A stretch of 64,000 nt of DNA, from the NCBI GenBank assembly GCA_000302695.1, contig AMFN01000002.1:1-64000 (forward strand), written 5' to 3'. Origin of the DNA: Enterobacteriaceae bacterium LSJC7 (GTDB taxonomy: Bacteria > Pseudomonadota > Gammaproteobacteria > Enterobacterales > Enterobacteriaceae). The translations under genes and the position numbers were made by a program. Each line of letters begins with the position of its first letter. Positions within the stretch are counted from its first letter, which is position 1. The notes beneath the pieces were generated by a model. It was not told where the DNA came from. It searched no databases and saw nothing but the letters and a program-made list of their open reading frames with translations. Below are positions 51,913-61,023 of this stretch, one piece after another.

Positions 51913-53041
51913 ATGCACTTCCTGTTGTGACGGTACTGATGAAATGCTCTTCACCTGACGAAAACAGCGTCAGCAGGGATTGCTGACTGAGCGTGACCAT
52001 GTCGGCCGCCAGAGCGCTCAGAAGCCAGGGAGAAAACGGCCCTGGGATACCGCAGAACTGCTCAAGTATCAGCCGTTCTTCAGGACGCCAGTTTGCGCCT
52101 TTAGCGGCACCATGGGTCATCAGCGTGGCCATGATTGCTTCCCACTCCAGACTGTCGCCCACAATTCGGGATGTGCTTAATGCCACTGTCTGCGTGTCAA
52201 AAAAGAGCGGGAAGTCGGTATCGATAGCGCTTACATTCAATGGCATGGGGCGCAGCAGGCGGGCGGTATGTGGCAAATGGTATTGCTCTGCCACATCATC
52301 GCTGGTCAGCAGCAGCGCGGCCAGTGCATCAGAATACTGTTCACCGCCGTTCATCTGCATCACCACAATGAGATCCACCGTGAGCGTGGGTTGCTTCAGC
52401 CGGTCTTCCACCTGGGCGAAGGACAGATGCGTAGTAACGCAAACGTCTTCCGGTACGGCGTGGTCAGGGAACAGCTCGACCCAGGCCGTGTGGAAAACCT
52501 CCGCTACCGACTCGGTAGGCAGGTCAGTGAGCAGCGTGACTCTGAGCGGGAGGGCCGGGGGGCGTGAATCAAGGGTCTGCTGAAATTTTCTGAGTAGCGC
52601 AGAGCAGGCCTCTTTTTTATGCTGGAAATAATCAACCCGCCTCACCATCCCGTACTGTACGGGCAGAGGCTCATTAAGTGCTGCGACTGAAATTTTATCT
52701 GGCAGGAAAAGGCAACTATCGAGAACAGCAAGGTGGCGACCAGCCCAGTTTTCCCATTGCTGCTGCCCGTAGTCTGCTTCATGCTGCAAAAAGTTGTGTC
52801 TGTCTACCTCCCGGCCCCATAACCAGCCACGTGTACAAATCGACAGAAACCATAAGACAGGAGGCGTCAGGGAAACCAGCCAGATATTGAGTGTGGAAAG
52901 TACGGTAATTTCACCGGAAGCGTGGAGAATAAATAGCAGTACACCAGCAATAACGGCCAGCGCCCCGAGTAACAGCCACCTCATCAGCGATGGTGGTGCG
53001 GGAAGCTCAGTGGTGAGTGCTTTGGTCCTTGTCCAGCCCAT
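51896..53041 (-). CDS. T6SS-associated membrane protein upstream of tssM
   Basis: This 381-aa protein has two N-terminal membrane spans (about residues 18-41 and 48-75) and a large soluble domain with LPLRVTLLTDLPTES, WVELFPDHAVPED and VDLIVVMQMNG. No named T6SS core component fits. Genes of this type are commonly coupled to tssM in enterobacterial T6SS clusters. It overlaps tssM and follows the PAAR gene by 3 bp. Confidence 0.7.
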   Translation of the reverse strand: MGWTRTKALTTELPAPPSLMRWLLLGALAVIAGVLLFILHASGEITVLSTLNIWLVSLTPPVLWFLSICTRGWLWGREVDRHNFLQHEADYGQQQWENWAGRHLAVLDSCLFLPDKISVAALNEPLPVQYGMVRRVDYFQHKKEACSALLRKFQQTLDSRPPALPLRVTLLTDLPTESVAEVFHTAWVELFPDHAVPEDVCVTTHLSFAQVEDRLKQPTLTVDLIVVMQMNGGEQYSDALAALLLTSDDVAEQYHLPHTARLLRPMPLNVSAIDTDFPLFFDTQTVALSTSRIVGDSLEWEAIMATLMTHGAAKGANWRPEERLILEQFCGIPGPFSPWLLSALAADMVTLSQQSLLTLFSSGEEHFISTVTTGSAYEHIG

Positions 53042-53044
53042 TAT

Positions 53045-53311
53045 TTATCCTATTGAACATTCTGGCGTGCCAGAAATAACCTGGCAACCACACTGGCATT
53101 TACACCCATCCACCACAACAGCTCGCCCGTCTGACGACCAGTCTGATGAACCTTCAATAATAGGGTTGGTTCCGTGTCCCGGAATGGGGCAGCTGACCAT
53201 ATCGCCCACTAACGCGACTTTTTTCCCGTTTACGATGGTGGTCGAAGAAGCTGAAATAACCGTGCCGCCATGGGTAGTCTTATCACCAAGAAGCACGAAT
53301 CCTTTAGACAT
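53045..53311 (-). CDS. PAAR-domain T6SS spike tip protein
   Basis: This is an 88-aa stand-alone PAAR protein: LLGDKTTHGGTVISAS, the Pro-Gly-His region CPIPGHGTN, and GRAVVVDGCKCQCGCQ with His/Cys zinc ligands. It caps the VgrG spike and may recruit effectors. There is no toxin extension. Confidence 0.95.
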   Translation of the reverse strand: MSKGFVLLGDKTTHGGTVISASSTTIVNGKKVALVGDMVSCPIPGHGTNPIIEGSSDWSSDGRAVVVDGCKCQCGCQVISGTPECSIG

Positions 53312-53530
53312 AGCGGGTTCCTGTTTATAAATAAGGTTTAATATTTTATCTGATGAAAATAAATGTACTGAAAAGAGAGGGGTTCAGTCGATTTTTATCT
53401 GGTGTGGTGCTCTTAAGAAAGTGATGCAAGTATCTGTTTGTGTTTTTTTGCGGCCAGCAATGCTTGAGGTAATAGCCATTAGCATCAAAGGTTTTTATAT
53501 TTCACTTTCGTTTTAACTCAAAAGCTCAGG
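53312..53530. other. Non-coding gap between PAAR and SUMF1 array
   Basis: About 220 AT-rich bases with no gene. They interrupt an otherwise tightly spaced minus-strand cluster, so PAAR-tssM may have its own promoter here. Confidence 0.4.
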
Positions 53531-54388
53531 CTATTTCAGTGGTGTATTTTCCACACAGCGAAAACCATAATTTGCGCCATCACGCTCAGGTATTTGCCTG
53601 GTACGATAAACCGTAGTGGTGCCTGATATCTCACCCGCATACCCCCTTAATACCCGAAATTTACCTGTTTCCGGGCCCTGGGGGTTTTGTGTCGGAGACT
53701 GACTGTAATAATCTTCCTGATACCAGTCCATCATCCACTCAAGTCCATTCCCCATCATATCGAACAGACCAAGTGGGTTAGGGGGATAGCTCCCTACAGG
53801 CTCTTTTTTTTGTGCGTAGTTTTTTTCTTTAGATGGATAGACATAGTGGTTATCACTGTTGGCAAATATTACAAACTGTCCACGATTGCGGGCGGCGTAT
53901 TCCCACTGGGCTTCAGTCGGTAAACTGAGACTGCGGCCTGTTTTCTCTCCCACCCAGCGACAAAAATTTAATGCATCCTGCCAGTTAGCCGAGGCAGGAT
54001 AGTTCCCCCCCAGATACTTAATATCTTCACCACCTTTATATTTTTCATCCCATTTAACGATTTCCTGATAAAAAGAGTTTTTATCGCGCCTCTGAAATGT
54101 CAGCCAGGTATTAAACTCATCCCAGGTAATACGGTATTTGGTGATTCGAAAGTCTGACAACTCAACCCAATGCAGGGGGCGAGTATCGGGATCCCCGGTG
54201 ATAGATAACTTTTCACCGATCAAATGACCAAAGTCCCCCATCTGATAACGACCGCCTTCTATTGTTACCAGAGAATCAACAACTTTCTGACTGAGTGCCT
54301 GTTCCTGTGCTTGTTTTTCTTTGCTGTCACAGGCGGTGGTACTTAAAACAGAAAATACTAAGGCTGTTATCATTTGGTATTTAGACAT
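53531..54388 (-). CDS. SUMF1/FGE-fold lipoprotein, copy 1 (most downstream)
   Basis: This 285-aa protein has a lipoprotein signal with Cys then Asp (STTACDSKEK). Asp at +2 is the inner-membrane retention signal. The FGE-sulfatase domain shows GGRYQMGDFG, LPTEAQWEYAARN, PLGLFDMMGNGLEWMMDWY, RVLRGYAGE and YGFRCVEN. The catalytic cysteine pair of true formylglycine-generating enzymes is absent from the VYRTRQIPER segment, so catalysis is unlikely. ATG 54388 has AGGGAG. It is nearly identical to copy 2. I infer T6SS immunity or a periplasmic partner role. Confidence 0.85.
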   Translation of the reverse strand: MSKYQMITALVFSVLSTTACDSKEKQAQEQALSQKVVDSLVTIEGGRYQMGDFGHLIGEKLSITGDPDTRPLHWVELSDFRITKYRITWDEFNTWLTFQRRDKNSFYQEIVKWDEKYKGGEDIKYLGGNYPASANWQDALNFCRWVGEKTGRSLSLPTEAQWEYAARNRGQFVIFANSDNHYVYPSKEKNYAQKKEPVGSYPPNPLGLFDMMGNGLEWMMDWYQEDYYSQSPTQNPQGPETGKFRVLRGYAGEISGTTTVYRTRQIPERDGANYGFRCVENTPLK

Positions 54389-54424
54389 GGTCACTCCCTG
54401 ATTTGCTCAATCCATAAATACCGG

Positions 54425-55282
54425 CTATTTCAGCGGGATGTTCTCTACGCAGCGGAAACCATAATTTGCGCCATCACGCTCAGGTATTTGCCTGGTACGA
54501 TAAACCGTAGTGGTGCCTGATATCTCACCCGCATACCCCCTTAATACCCGAAATTTACCTGTTTCCGGGCCCTGGGGGTTTTGTGTCGGAGACTGACTGT
54601 AATAATCTTCCTGATACCAGTCCATCATCCACTCAAGTCCATTCCCCATCATATCGAACAGACCAAGTGGGTTAGGGGGATAGCTCCCTACAGGCTCTTT
54701 TTTTTGTGCGTAGTTTTTTTCTTTAGATGGATAGACATAGTGGTTATCACTGTTGGCAAATATCACAAACTGCCCACGATTGCGGGCGGCGTATTCCCAC
54801 TGGGCTTCAGTCGGTAAACTGAGACTGCGGCCTGTTTTCTCTCCCACCCAACGACAAAAGCTTAATGCATCCTGCCAGTTAGCCGAGGCAGGATAGTTCC
54901 CCCCCAGATGCTTAATAAATTCACTACCTTTATATTTTTCATCCCATTTAACGATTTTTTGATAAAAAGAGTTTTTATCGCGCCCCTGAAATGTCAGCCA
55001 GGTATTAAACTCATCCCAGGTAATACGGTATTTGGTGATTCGAAAGTCTGACAACTCAACCCAATGCAGGGGGCGAGTATCGGGATCCCCGGTGATAGAT
55101 AACTTTTCACCGATCAAATGACCAAAGTCCCCCATCTGATAACGACCGCCTTCAACCGTCACCAGCGAATCAACAACTTTCTGACTGAGCGCCTGTTCCT
55201 GCGCTTGCTTTTCTTTGCTGTCACAGGCGGTGGTACTTAAAACAGAAAATACTAAGGCTGTTATCATTTGGTATTTAGACAT
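54425..55282 (-). CDS. SUMF1/FGE-fold lipoprotein, copy 2
   Basis: This 285-aa near-duplicate of copy 1 has the same CDSKEK lipoprotein start and FGE domain. Changes are few: VTVEGG for VTIEGG, FQGRDKNSFYQKIVKWDEKY for FQRRDKNSFYQEIVKWDEKY, GSEFIKHLGG for GGEDIKYLGG, and LSFCRW for LNFCRW. Close identity implies a recent duplication or gene conversion. Start chosen at ATG 55282 by analogy and AGGGAG spacing. Confidence 0.85.
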   Translation of the reverse strand: MSKYQMITALVFSVLSTTACDSKEKQAQEQALSQKVVDSLVTVEGGRYQMGDFGHLIGEKLSITGDPDTRPLHWVELSDFRITKYRITWDEFNTWLTFQGRDKNSFYQKIVKWDEKYKGSEFIKHLGGNYPASANWQDALSFCRWVGEKTGRSLSLPTEAQWEYAARNRGQFVIFANSDNHYVYPSKEKNYAQKKEPVGSYPPNPLGLFDMMGNGLEWMMDWYQEDYYSQSPTQNPQGPETGKFRVLRGYAGEISGTTTVYRTRQIPERDGANYGFRCVENIPLK

Positions 55283-55318
55283 GGTCACTCCCTGATTGGC
55301 TCAATCCATAAATACCGG

Positions 55319-56179
55319 CTATTTCAGCGGGATGTTCTCTACACAGCGAAAACCATAGCTTGGCCCATCACGATCGGGCATTTGCCCAAGACGATAAACC
55401 GTTGTGGTGCCTGACATTTCACCCGCATATCCCCTTAATACGCGAAGTTTACCGCTTTCAGGTCCCTGGGGGTTTTGTGTGGGAGAATGACTGTAATAAT
55501 CCTCTTGATACCAGTCCATCATCCATTCACGCCCATTACCCATCATGTCATATAGCCCAAGTGGATTAGGAGGATAGCTACCTACAGGCTCTTTTTTTTG
55601 CGCGTAGTTCTTTTCTTTAGCTGGGTAGACATAGTGGTTATCACTGTTGGCAAATATCACAAATTGCCCACGGTTGCGGGCGGCATATTCCCACTGGGCT
55701 TCTGTTGGTAAACTAAGGTTGCGCCCTGTTCGCTCACCCACCCAGCGACAAAAGTTTAATGCATCCTGCCAGCTAGCTGAGGCGGGGTATTCCTCTTCCA
55801 GATATTTAACCTGTTCGTAATTTTTTATAATTTCACCGGCTTTTATGGTTCGTTGGTAGAAGTCATTTTTTTTACGCCCCAAAAACACTAGCCAGGCATT
55901 GAATTCATCCCAGGTAATACGGTATTTAGTGATTCGAAAGTCGGACAACTCAACCCAATGTAGGGGGCGGGTATCGGGCTCCCCAGTGATAGATAACTTT
56001 TCACCGATCAAATGACCAAAGTCCCCCATCTGGTAACGACCACCCTCTATTGTTACCAGTGAATCGACTATTTTCTGGCTGAGTGCCTGTTCCTGTGCTT
56101 GTTTCTCATTGCTGTCACAGGCTGTGGTAGTTATCGCTACCGTAACCAAAATCCATAGATTTATGTTTTTCAGCATCAT
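55319..56179 (-). CDS. SUMF1/FGE-fold lipoprotein, copy 3 (nearest the cargo gene)
   Basis: This 286-aa diverged copy has a different signal peptide (MLKNINLWILVTVAITTTAC) but the same Cys-Asp start and FGE core. The middle segment differs most: FLGRKKNDFYQRTIKAGEII then KNYEQVKYLEEEYP. It lies 18 bp after the 757-aa cargo gene, and so is the first immunity-like gene of the series. ATG 56179 or 56176 could be used. Confidence 0.83.
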   Translation of the reverse strand: MMLKNINLWILVTVAITTTACDSNEKQAQEQALSQKIVDSLVTIEGGRYQMGDFGHLIGEKLSITGEPDTRPLHWVELSDFRITKYRITWDEFNAWLVFLGRKKNDFYQRTIKAGEIIKNYEQVKYLEEEYPASASWQDALNFCRWVGERTGRNLSLPTEAQWEYAARNRGQFVIFANSDNHYVYPAKEKNYAQKKEPVGSYPPNPLGLYDMMGNGREWMMDWYQEDYYSHSPTQNPQGPESGKLRVLRGYAGEMSGTTTVYRLGQMPDRDGPSYGFRCVENIPLK

Positions 56180-56197
56180 TCGTTCCCTGATAATAAA

Positions 56198-58471
56198 TTA
56201 AAGGATAAAACGCGAGCAGCTATACATTAGCGCCTCAGATACCGGTTTTAAGGGGGTTTTCTCATCCCCGGTGACTTCCACTGTTTGTGGCAGGCTGCGG
56301 TAGATATTGTGCAGATTTTCAGCATAATGACTCGGGTAAATCTTTATCGATGGCGCAGCCGGGTAAAGTTTTGAATGATCAATAGGAGTATTTTCGCCAT
56401 CTGCCAGAAACGCCACCACTCGCGCTTCATTTTCCTGCCATGTGCCGCTAACATGGAACTTTAGCGACATATGCTGCATTACGTTTTCATAATCCCGACG
56501 CGACTGCACCCAGCGCAGCGCCAGTAGCACTGCTCGTTTGCGGGAGTTGTAACGGCCTCCCACTTCACAAGTTGTACGCTCATGACTGGCGGGACTGGCA
56601 ACCTCATCCCAGAAACTGTTATTAATCAAACAATCGATGGCTGCACCTTTGCTTTCTGGCGGAGAATACTTAAGGCATTCTCCTTCAGAATTTAGGATAT
56701 TTTCCATTAGCGCAACTCTCAGTTCTTTAGCTGTCCAGCTTTGCATTAAGCTCTCAATCAATTCCTCTGTTAAGCTAAATGTAATATTCGCTATATAATT
56801 GGCTCCATGCATACTAATCAACAATGGCAACGCACAAAAAGCATAAAAATCCCCTCCGCGGATAACGGACTCTGAGAGCCGGATATAATCTGCATTGCGC
56901 AACATATAGGTCAGGCACGGCATAAAGTCAGTCATAATGGCTATTGTATCCACATCAAACGCCACCGTGCCTTTTGCTCCACCGCCCCAGCACAAACCAC
57001 CGCTTGCCAGTATACGAACCTTTCCTCTGTCATACATAAACTGCAACGTTCCATTCCATCCAACCCCCATCTGCGCTTCCACTCCTGCCGACACCTTCGC
57101 CAGCTGGGTAAACTTCTCTTTTTCTGCCAGGTTTTTGTTTTTAGCAGCCAGCTTGTCTAACTCTTCCTGCTTCTCTTTATCTGGTACTTTTTCAGGGTTG
57201 TACCACATGATGGCCCCGGAAATATTTACCGAGGCCCGTGCCCCGGCAAACGCCGCCAGTTCGGCTTTCGTCTCGCTATCTTCCACAATCTTAGTCACGT
57301 CCAGCTTACGCAGTCCCGGCGTTTCGGTTGAATCCACCCGGCCTGGTACACCTTTGGCCCAGTTACTGGTGACAGTTACCCCCAGCTCCACACCGAGGCT
57401 TACCCCCACGCTACCTGCCAGCACAATTTCAGCATCAAACCGCAGTGCCCCGAGCTCTGCCATCCCGCCTCCCATTTCAGGTTTACGGGGGTAACAGATG
57501 GTCATTCCTCTAATATCCGGCAGGCAGAGAGAAAGCTTACTTTTTGATTCTGCCAGTGCAAGGTTCGCATAACCTGAGAGTTTGCCGCCCAGCTCAGCTT
57601 CTTTTTTAATCCTTTTTGCCCCTTTTTTACGCAAATCCATTTCGAAAGGGCTAAATTCTTCACTGAAACCGGCACCGTAAGACCAGCGCATTAACTGCGA
57701 TTGTGAATCAAAACCAAAACGCTCCCCCTGGTAAGGAGACGATTTCAGGCTCTCATTCATTTTTTCAGCCCACTCACCCAGTATTTCGGTATGAGGTTCA
57801 ATCAGGTCCCATTCTTTCCCCTGCATTTTGGGCTTGATTTTACTGAACTGTTCTTTGATTTTTTTATAATCGATGGCCTGACGAGTGCGCGTCTGGCCAT
57901 TACTGTCAGTAAACGTTTTTTGAGTGACAAAGCTCTTTTCGCCGCCTTTCTTTTCTTTTTCATTCAGAGAGTAACGCTTCCAGTGGCTACGGATTTTATT
58001 AGAGCGGACGTAGGTGTATTTCACGCCTTTTGCGCCACCGCGCATTTCAATCAGCTCCATCATACCAACAGCGCTTTTGCTGCCTTCATCAAGCAGGCTG
58101 ACTTCTGGCAGTTCTTCCACGGCGGATAGCTGAGTGAGCTCAACCTTCAACTCATTGTTGAATTTATCCAACAGCTTCGCTTCCTGCTCAATCTGGATTT
58201 GCAGGCTGCTGCGTTGTGTTTTCTGCTCCCAGCTTAGTGCGGTACACTGCTGCGTCAGATCTTCGAGCCGCATCTGGCTGTCGACCTGCTGTGCAAGCAA
58301 TACATTCAGCTGATTGCTCTCTCTTTCCAGCGCTTCTCCTTCAACAAACAGCAGTGTCTCGCTGTCCGGGTGAAAATAGACTCTTGTTGCCGCAGGCTCA
58401 GTGGCATCAATGCCTTTGGACTTAAGCGCTTTTTGTCCACTACCATGAACAGCATTTTCTGAATCACTCAT
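56198..58471 (-). CDS. Putative VgrG-linked T6SS cargo, unrecognised
   Basis: This is a 757-aa protein with AGGAGA before ATG 58471 and no signal peptide. About residues 50-120 form a coiled coil (LTQQCTALSWEQKTQRSSLQ region). Residues 130-330 are Lys-rich. Residues about 340-520 are Gly-rich amphipathic strands (LAGSVGVSLGVELGVTV, KVSAGVEAQMGVGWNG, ASGGLCWGGGAKGTVAFD) that could insert into or span a membrane. The C-terminal 200 residues are helical. I do not recognise a catalytic motif. Its place directly after vgrG and before lipoproteins suggests a delivered effector. Confidence 0.6.
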   Translation of the reverse strand: MSDSENAVHGSGQKALKSKGIDATEPAATRVYFHPDSETLLFVEGEALERESNQLNVLLAQQVDSQMRLEDLTQQCTALSWEQKTQRSSLQIQIEQEAKLLDKFNNELKVELTQLSAVEELPEVSLLDEGSKSAVGMMELIEMRGGAKGVKYTYVRSNKIRSHWKRYSLNEKEKKGGEKSFVTQKTFTDSNGQTRTRQAIDYKKIKEQFSKIKPKMQGKEWDLIEPHTEILGEWAEKMNESLKSSPYQGERFGFDSQSQLMRWSYGAGFSEEFSPFEMDLRKKGAKRIKKEAELGGKLSGYANLALAESKSKLSLCLPDIRGMTICYPRKPEMGGGMAELGALRFDAEIVLAGSVGVSLGVELGVTVTSNWAKGVPGRVDSTETPGLRKLDVTKIVEDSETKAELAAFAGARASVNISGAIMWYNPEKVPDKEKQEELDKLAAKNKNLAEKEKFTQLAKVSAGVEAQMGVGWNGTLQFMYDRGKVRILASGGLCWGGGAKGTVAFDVDTIAIMTDFMPCLTYMLRNADYIRLSESVIRGGDFYAFCALPLLISMHGANYIANITFSLTEELIESLMQSWTAKELRVALMENILNSEGECLKYSPPESKGAAIDCLINNSFWDEVASPASHERTTCEVGGRYNSRKRAVLLALRWVQSRRDYENVMQHMSLKFHVSGTWQENEARVVAFLADGENTPIDHSKLYPAAPSIKIYPSHYAENLHNIYRSLPQTVEVTGDEKTPLKPVSEALMYSCSRFIL

Positions 58472-58515
58472 TACGACGTCTCCTGTTTATCCCTGTCGAT
58501 GCAACCCAAAGCCAC

Positions 58516-61014
58516 TCATCCCAGCTCTATTTTCATACCATCAGCCTGGGCCGAAAACAGCTCAACGGTCTTACCTTCAGCATCCGTAATACCTCTGAAC
58601 ACTTCACCGCTATCGGTTGTGATGCAATAACGTGTGAAAGGGGCAATTGCGCCATTCTCATCACGCGCAACAAAATATTCGCTATAACCCAGTGGGAATG
58701 TTTTCTGTGGCGCATTAACGCTGGCCGCTCCCATTTTTTGCACACTGGCAGCCTTGAGGAAAATATTGCCAGGTGCCCCCAGCTCAATATTTCCACCACT
58801 TAATTTGATATACGCGCCGCCGCAGCTCACAACGAGTTCAGTCTCAGCGGTAATTTCCATACGGCCTTCAACACTGGTTATTGTGATATCTTTTTTTGCC
58901 ACTGCATCCAGCGCGCCATCCTGCGCCTGTATTTCAATTTTCCCTTTTGCTGCAAATAGCTTCATCCCTGCTTTACGCGCCAGCATGCTTATCGCTTCAC
59001 CGGCGGCGACGGTGAAGCGTTTAAGGGCGCTGATATCGGTATTATGTTGAGACATGAGGCCAACGCTTGCACTACCGGAAGCAATTCTCACTGCCCGGGG
59101 GCTGGTGATACCTATACCCTGCGGTGCATTCAGTACGATGCCCGCCTGACTCAGCCCGTTCAGGGCGGCATTGAGAGATTCCTGGCTTGCCGTATCTGAC
59201 GGTAACGCCTGTGCGGTTTCGGCTGCCGCAGACAGGCTTTTTGCAATACTCAGCGCATTTTCGAGCTGGGCAACCGCGTCCTGCATATCCAGCATTTTCC
59301 CGCTGGCCGATGCCTGCTTATCGGCGGTTATAAACACGCCCGCGCCACCACGCACTGAAACCCACTTATCCGTACGCAGCTCCGCGCCTTCTCCCCGGCG
59401 CTCCCTCTGAGAGTTGACATTATGTCCAAGATTAAGCTGAGTTTTACCGCCATACTCGGTACTTAATTTTATATGTTCCTCGCCCCGTTTATCCTCCATG
59501 CGCAGCTTGTTCAGGCCGGCAGTTCTTATGACGTTACGGGTGTTGTTTTCTTCCGTCACATGGTCGCGATGGCGCGAATCGTGAAGGGCGTAAGCAATAT
59601 AAGGCCTGTCCGGGTCACCTTCGTGAAAAGCAATGGCAACCTCGGTTCCCTGAATCAGCGGGAAGTGAAAGCCGTATTTGTCACCGCCGTAGGGTTTCGC
59701 CAGGCGTACCAGCATGCTCTCCGCCCCGGTTTTTTTCTCATCCCGATCGGCGTCAAACTTCACCCGGTACAGCCCGGCGCTGTCTTGCCAGGCATAAATA
59801 TCGTGCTCGCGGGCGCTGGTGATGCGTGCGGTTAACGTTCCGCTGACCTTCGGGCGAGCCAGCCGTTCTGGCCGCCAGCACAGCGTGTCGCTGTACGGAA
59901 CACAGGCAAATTTAACCAGCAGCGCATCTTTACGACTGGCAGAGAATTCTACCGTGGTGAGTAACAGCAGCCCTTTACAGGCGGCCGGCAGGGTGGGCGT
60001 CAGGCCATCCAGCACTTTTATTGTCTGTGCGGGACTGAAGGTGGCATCAGTACTTTTGCCTGTGACTGACGTCTGATGCGCCAGAAAGCGTTCGTGGTCG
60101 AGGCGGGCGTAGAAGTTGGCGGTTTCTGCTGCCGGGTCAATTTTATCGCCGGACTCGGTATGGCGGAGTTGGTAGTGGTACACCTCACCGTAAGTGATTT
60201 CTTCACCGCCACCGCGTGTCATATCTGCCACAGCCGACTGCAGCAGGTTTTGTGCCGCACGGTGGTTGTAATCTTTGGTGGTGACGCTGGCCTCTGTCAC
60301 GCGGTGGTGAACTTCCAGCCCCCAGACTGAGGCCGCTGCGCCGTCACTCATGCCGGACGGACTGTTAAGCGGTAGCGTCGCGCCCTGCAAAAACGCGGAC
60401 TGGCTGTCGCCAAAGTGCACTACCTCGGTCTTCGTGTCCGGTTGTAGGGTGAAGAAAAAGAATATCCCCACTTCAGCCAGCAGACGCTGTATAAATGCCA
60501 GGTCACTTTCCTGGTACTGGTTGATTTGTTCGCGTTTTGGGTAGCTGTTTTTGAGGGTAAACGCATATTCCCAGCCCTGCAGCCCGTGCTCTTTTAGCAC
60601 CTGCTGCACCACATCCGGGACGGAAATATCAACAAAGAAGCGGTGGCTGCGAAACTGCTTATCCAGCAGGGCCAGCTTAGGCTGGAGCTTTATGCTGTAG
60701 CGTGCCTGGTCTGCCGAGCCGCTAAGCCTTTCAGCCTGAGTTATCACGCCGTGCACCACTTTTTGTGGGTTCAGACTCTGTAGTGGCCCGGTGCCCATGG
60801 TCAGCGTGGCGGGCTGGCGCAACAGTTGGTTAACCGCAATGTCCTTTTCAGCACTGGTGAAGTGAATGGTGTAGCAGTAGATCTGGCTCATCCCTTCCTT
60901 ACCGGAGAAATCCTCCACATCCAGCCCGGCTGTACAGGAGGGGATGGTAAGCTGGTAGCGGTTCAGAGAGGAGAGGGCCGACAGAGTCTCCGTCAGTGTT
61001 TGTTTCAGATTCAT
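58516..61014 (-). CDS. vgrG: T6SS spike protein VgrG with DUF2345 and transthyretin-like tail
   Basis: This is an 832-aa protein. The gp27-like part covers about residues 1-380 (FSGKEGMSQIYCYTIHF, SYPKREQINQYQESDLAFIQ). The gp5-OB part includes YRVKFDADRDEKK and the conserved EGDPDRPYIAYALHDSRH. A DUF2345 beta-helix follows (GIGITSPRAVRIASGSASVG). A C-terminal TTR-like domain of about 65 residues contains YSEYFVARDENGAIAPFTRY and ITDAEGKTVEL, and resembles the adaptor that loads Tle1 on VgrG in enteroaggregative E. coli. ATG 61014 has CGGAG at 8 nt; GTG 61023 is less likely. Confidence 0.95.
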   Translation of the reverse strand: MNLKQTLTETLSALSSLNRYQLTIPSCTAGLDVEDFSGKEGMSQIYCYTIHFTSAEKDIAVNQLLRQPATLTMGTGPLQSLNPQKVVHGVITQAERLSGSADQARYSIKLQPKLALLDKQFRSHRFFVDISVPDVVQQVLKEHGLQGWEYAFTLKNSYPKREQINQYQESDLAFIQRLLAEVGIFFFFTLQPDTKTEVVHFGDSQSAFLQGATLPLNSPSGMSDGAAASVWGLEVHHRVTEASVTTKDYNHRAAQNLLQSAVADMTRGGGEEITYGEVYHYQLRHTESGDKIDPAAETANFYARLDHERFLAHQTSVTGKSTDATFSPAQTIKVLDGLTPTLPAACKGLLLLTTVEFSASRKDALLVKFACVPYSDTLCWRPERLARPKVSGTLTARITSAREHDIYAWQDSAGLYRVKFDADRDEKKTGAESMLVRLAKPYGGDKYGFHFPLIQGTEVAIAFHEGDPDRPYIAYALHDSRHRDHVTEENNTRNVIRTAGLNKLRMEDKRGEEHIKLSTEYGGKTQLNLGHNVNSQRERRGEGAELRTDKWVSVRGGAGVFITADKQASASGKMLDMQDAVAQLENALSIAKSLSAAAETAQALPSDTASQESLNAALNGLSQAGIVLNAPQGIGITSPRAVRIASGSASVGLMSQHNTDISALKRFTVAAGEAISMLARKAGMKLFAAKGKIEIQAQDGALDAVAKKDITITSVEGRMEITAETELVVSCGGAYIKLSGGNIELGAPGNIFLKAASVQKMGAASVNAPQKTFPLGYSEYFVARDENGAIAPFTRYCITTDSGEVFRGITDAEGKTVELFSAQADGMKIELG

Positions 61015-61023
61015 TAGTTTCAC

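Larger units (their letters stand above)
53531..56179 (-). repeat. Three tandem 894-bp gene units (SUMF1 lipoproteins)
   Basis: The stop codons of the three genes lie at 53531, 54425 and 55319, spaced by exactly 894 bp. Units 1 and 2 are almost identical including the spacer; unit 3 is more diverged. Differences cluster at about residues 95-125 of the proteins. Confidence 0.9.

Noticed and set aside
53531-56179. CRISPR-like or insertion-sequence repeats
   Set aside because: The repeated units are whole genes of 894 bp with no inverted ends or transposase; no CRISPR array was seen anywhere in the window.
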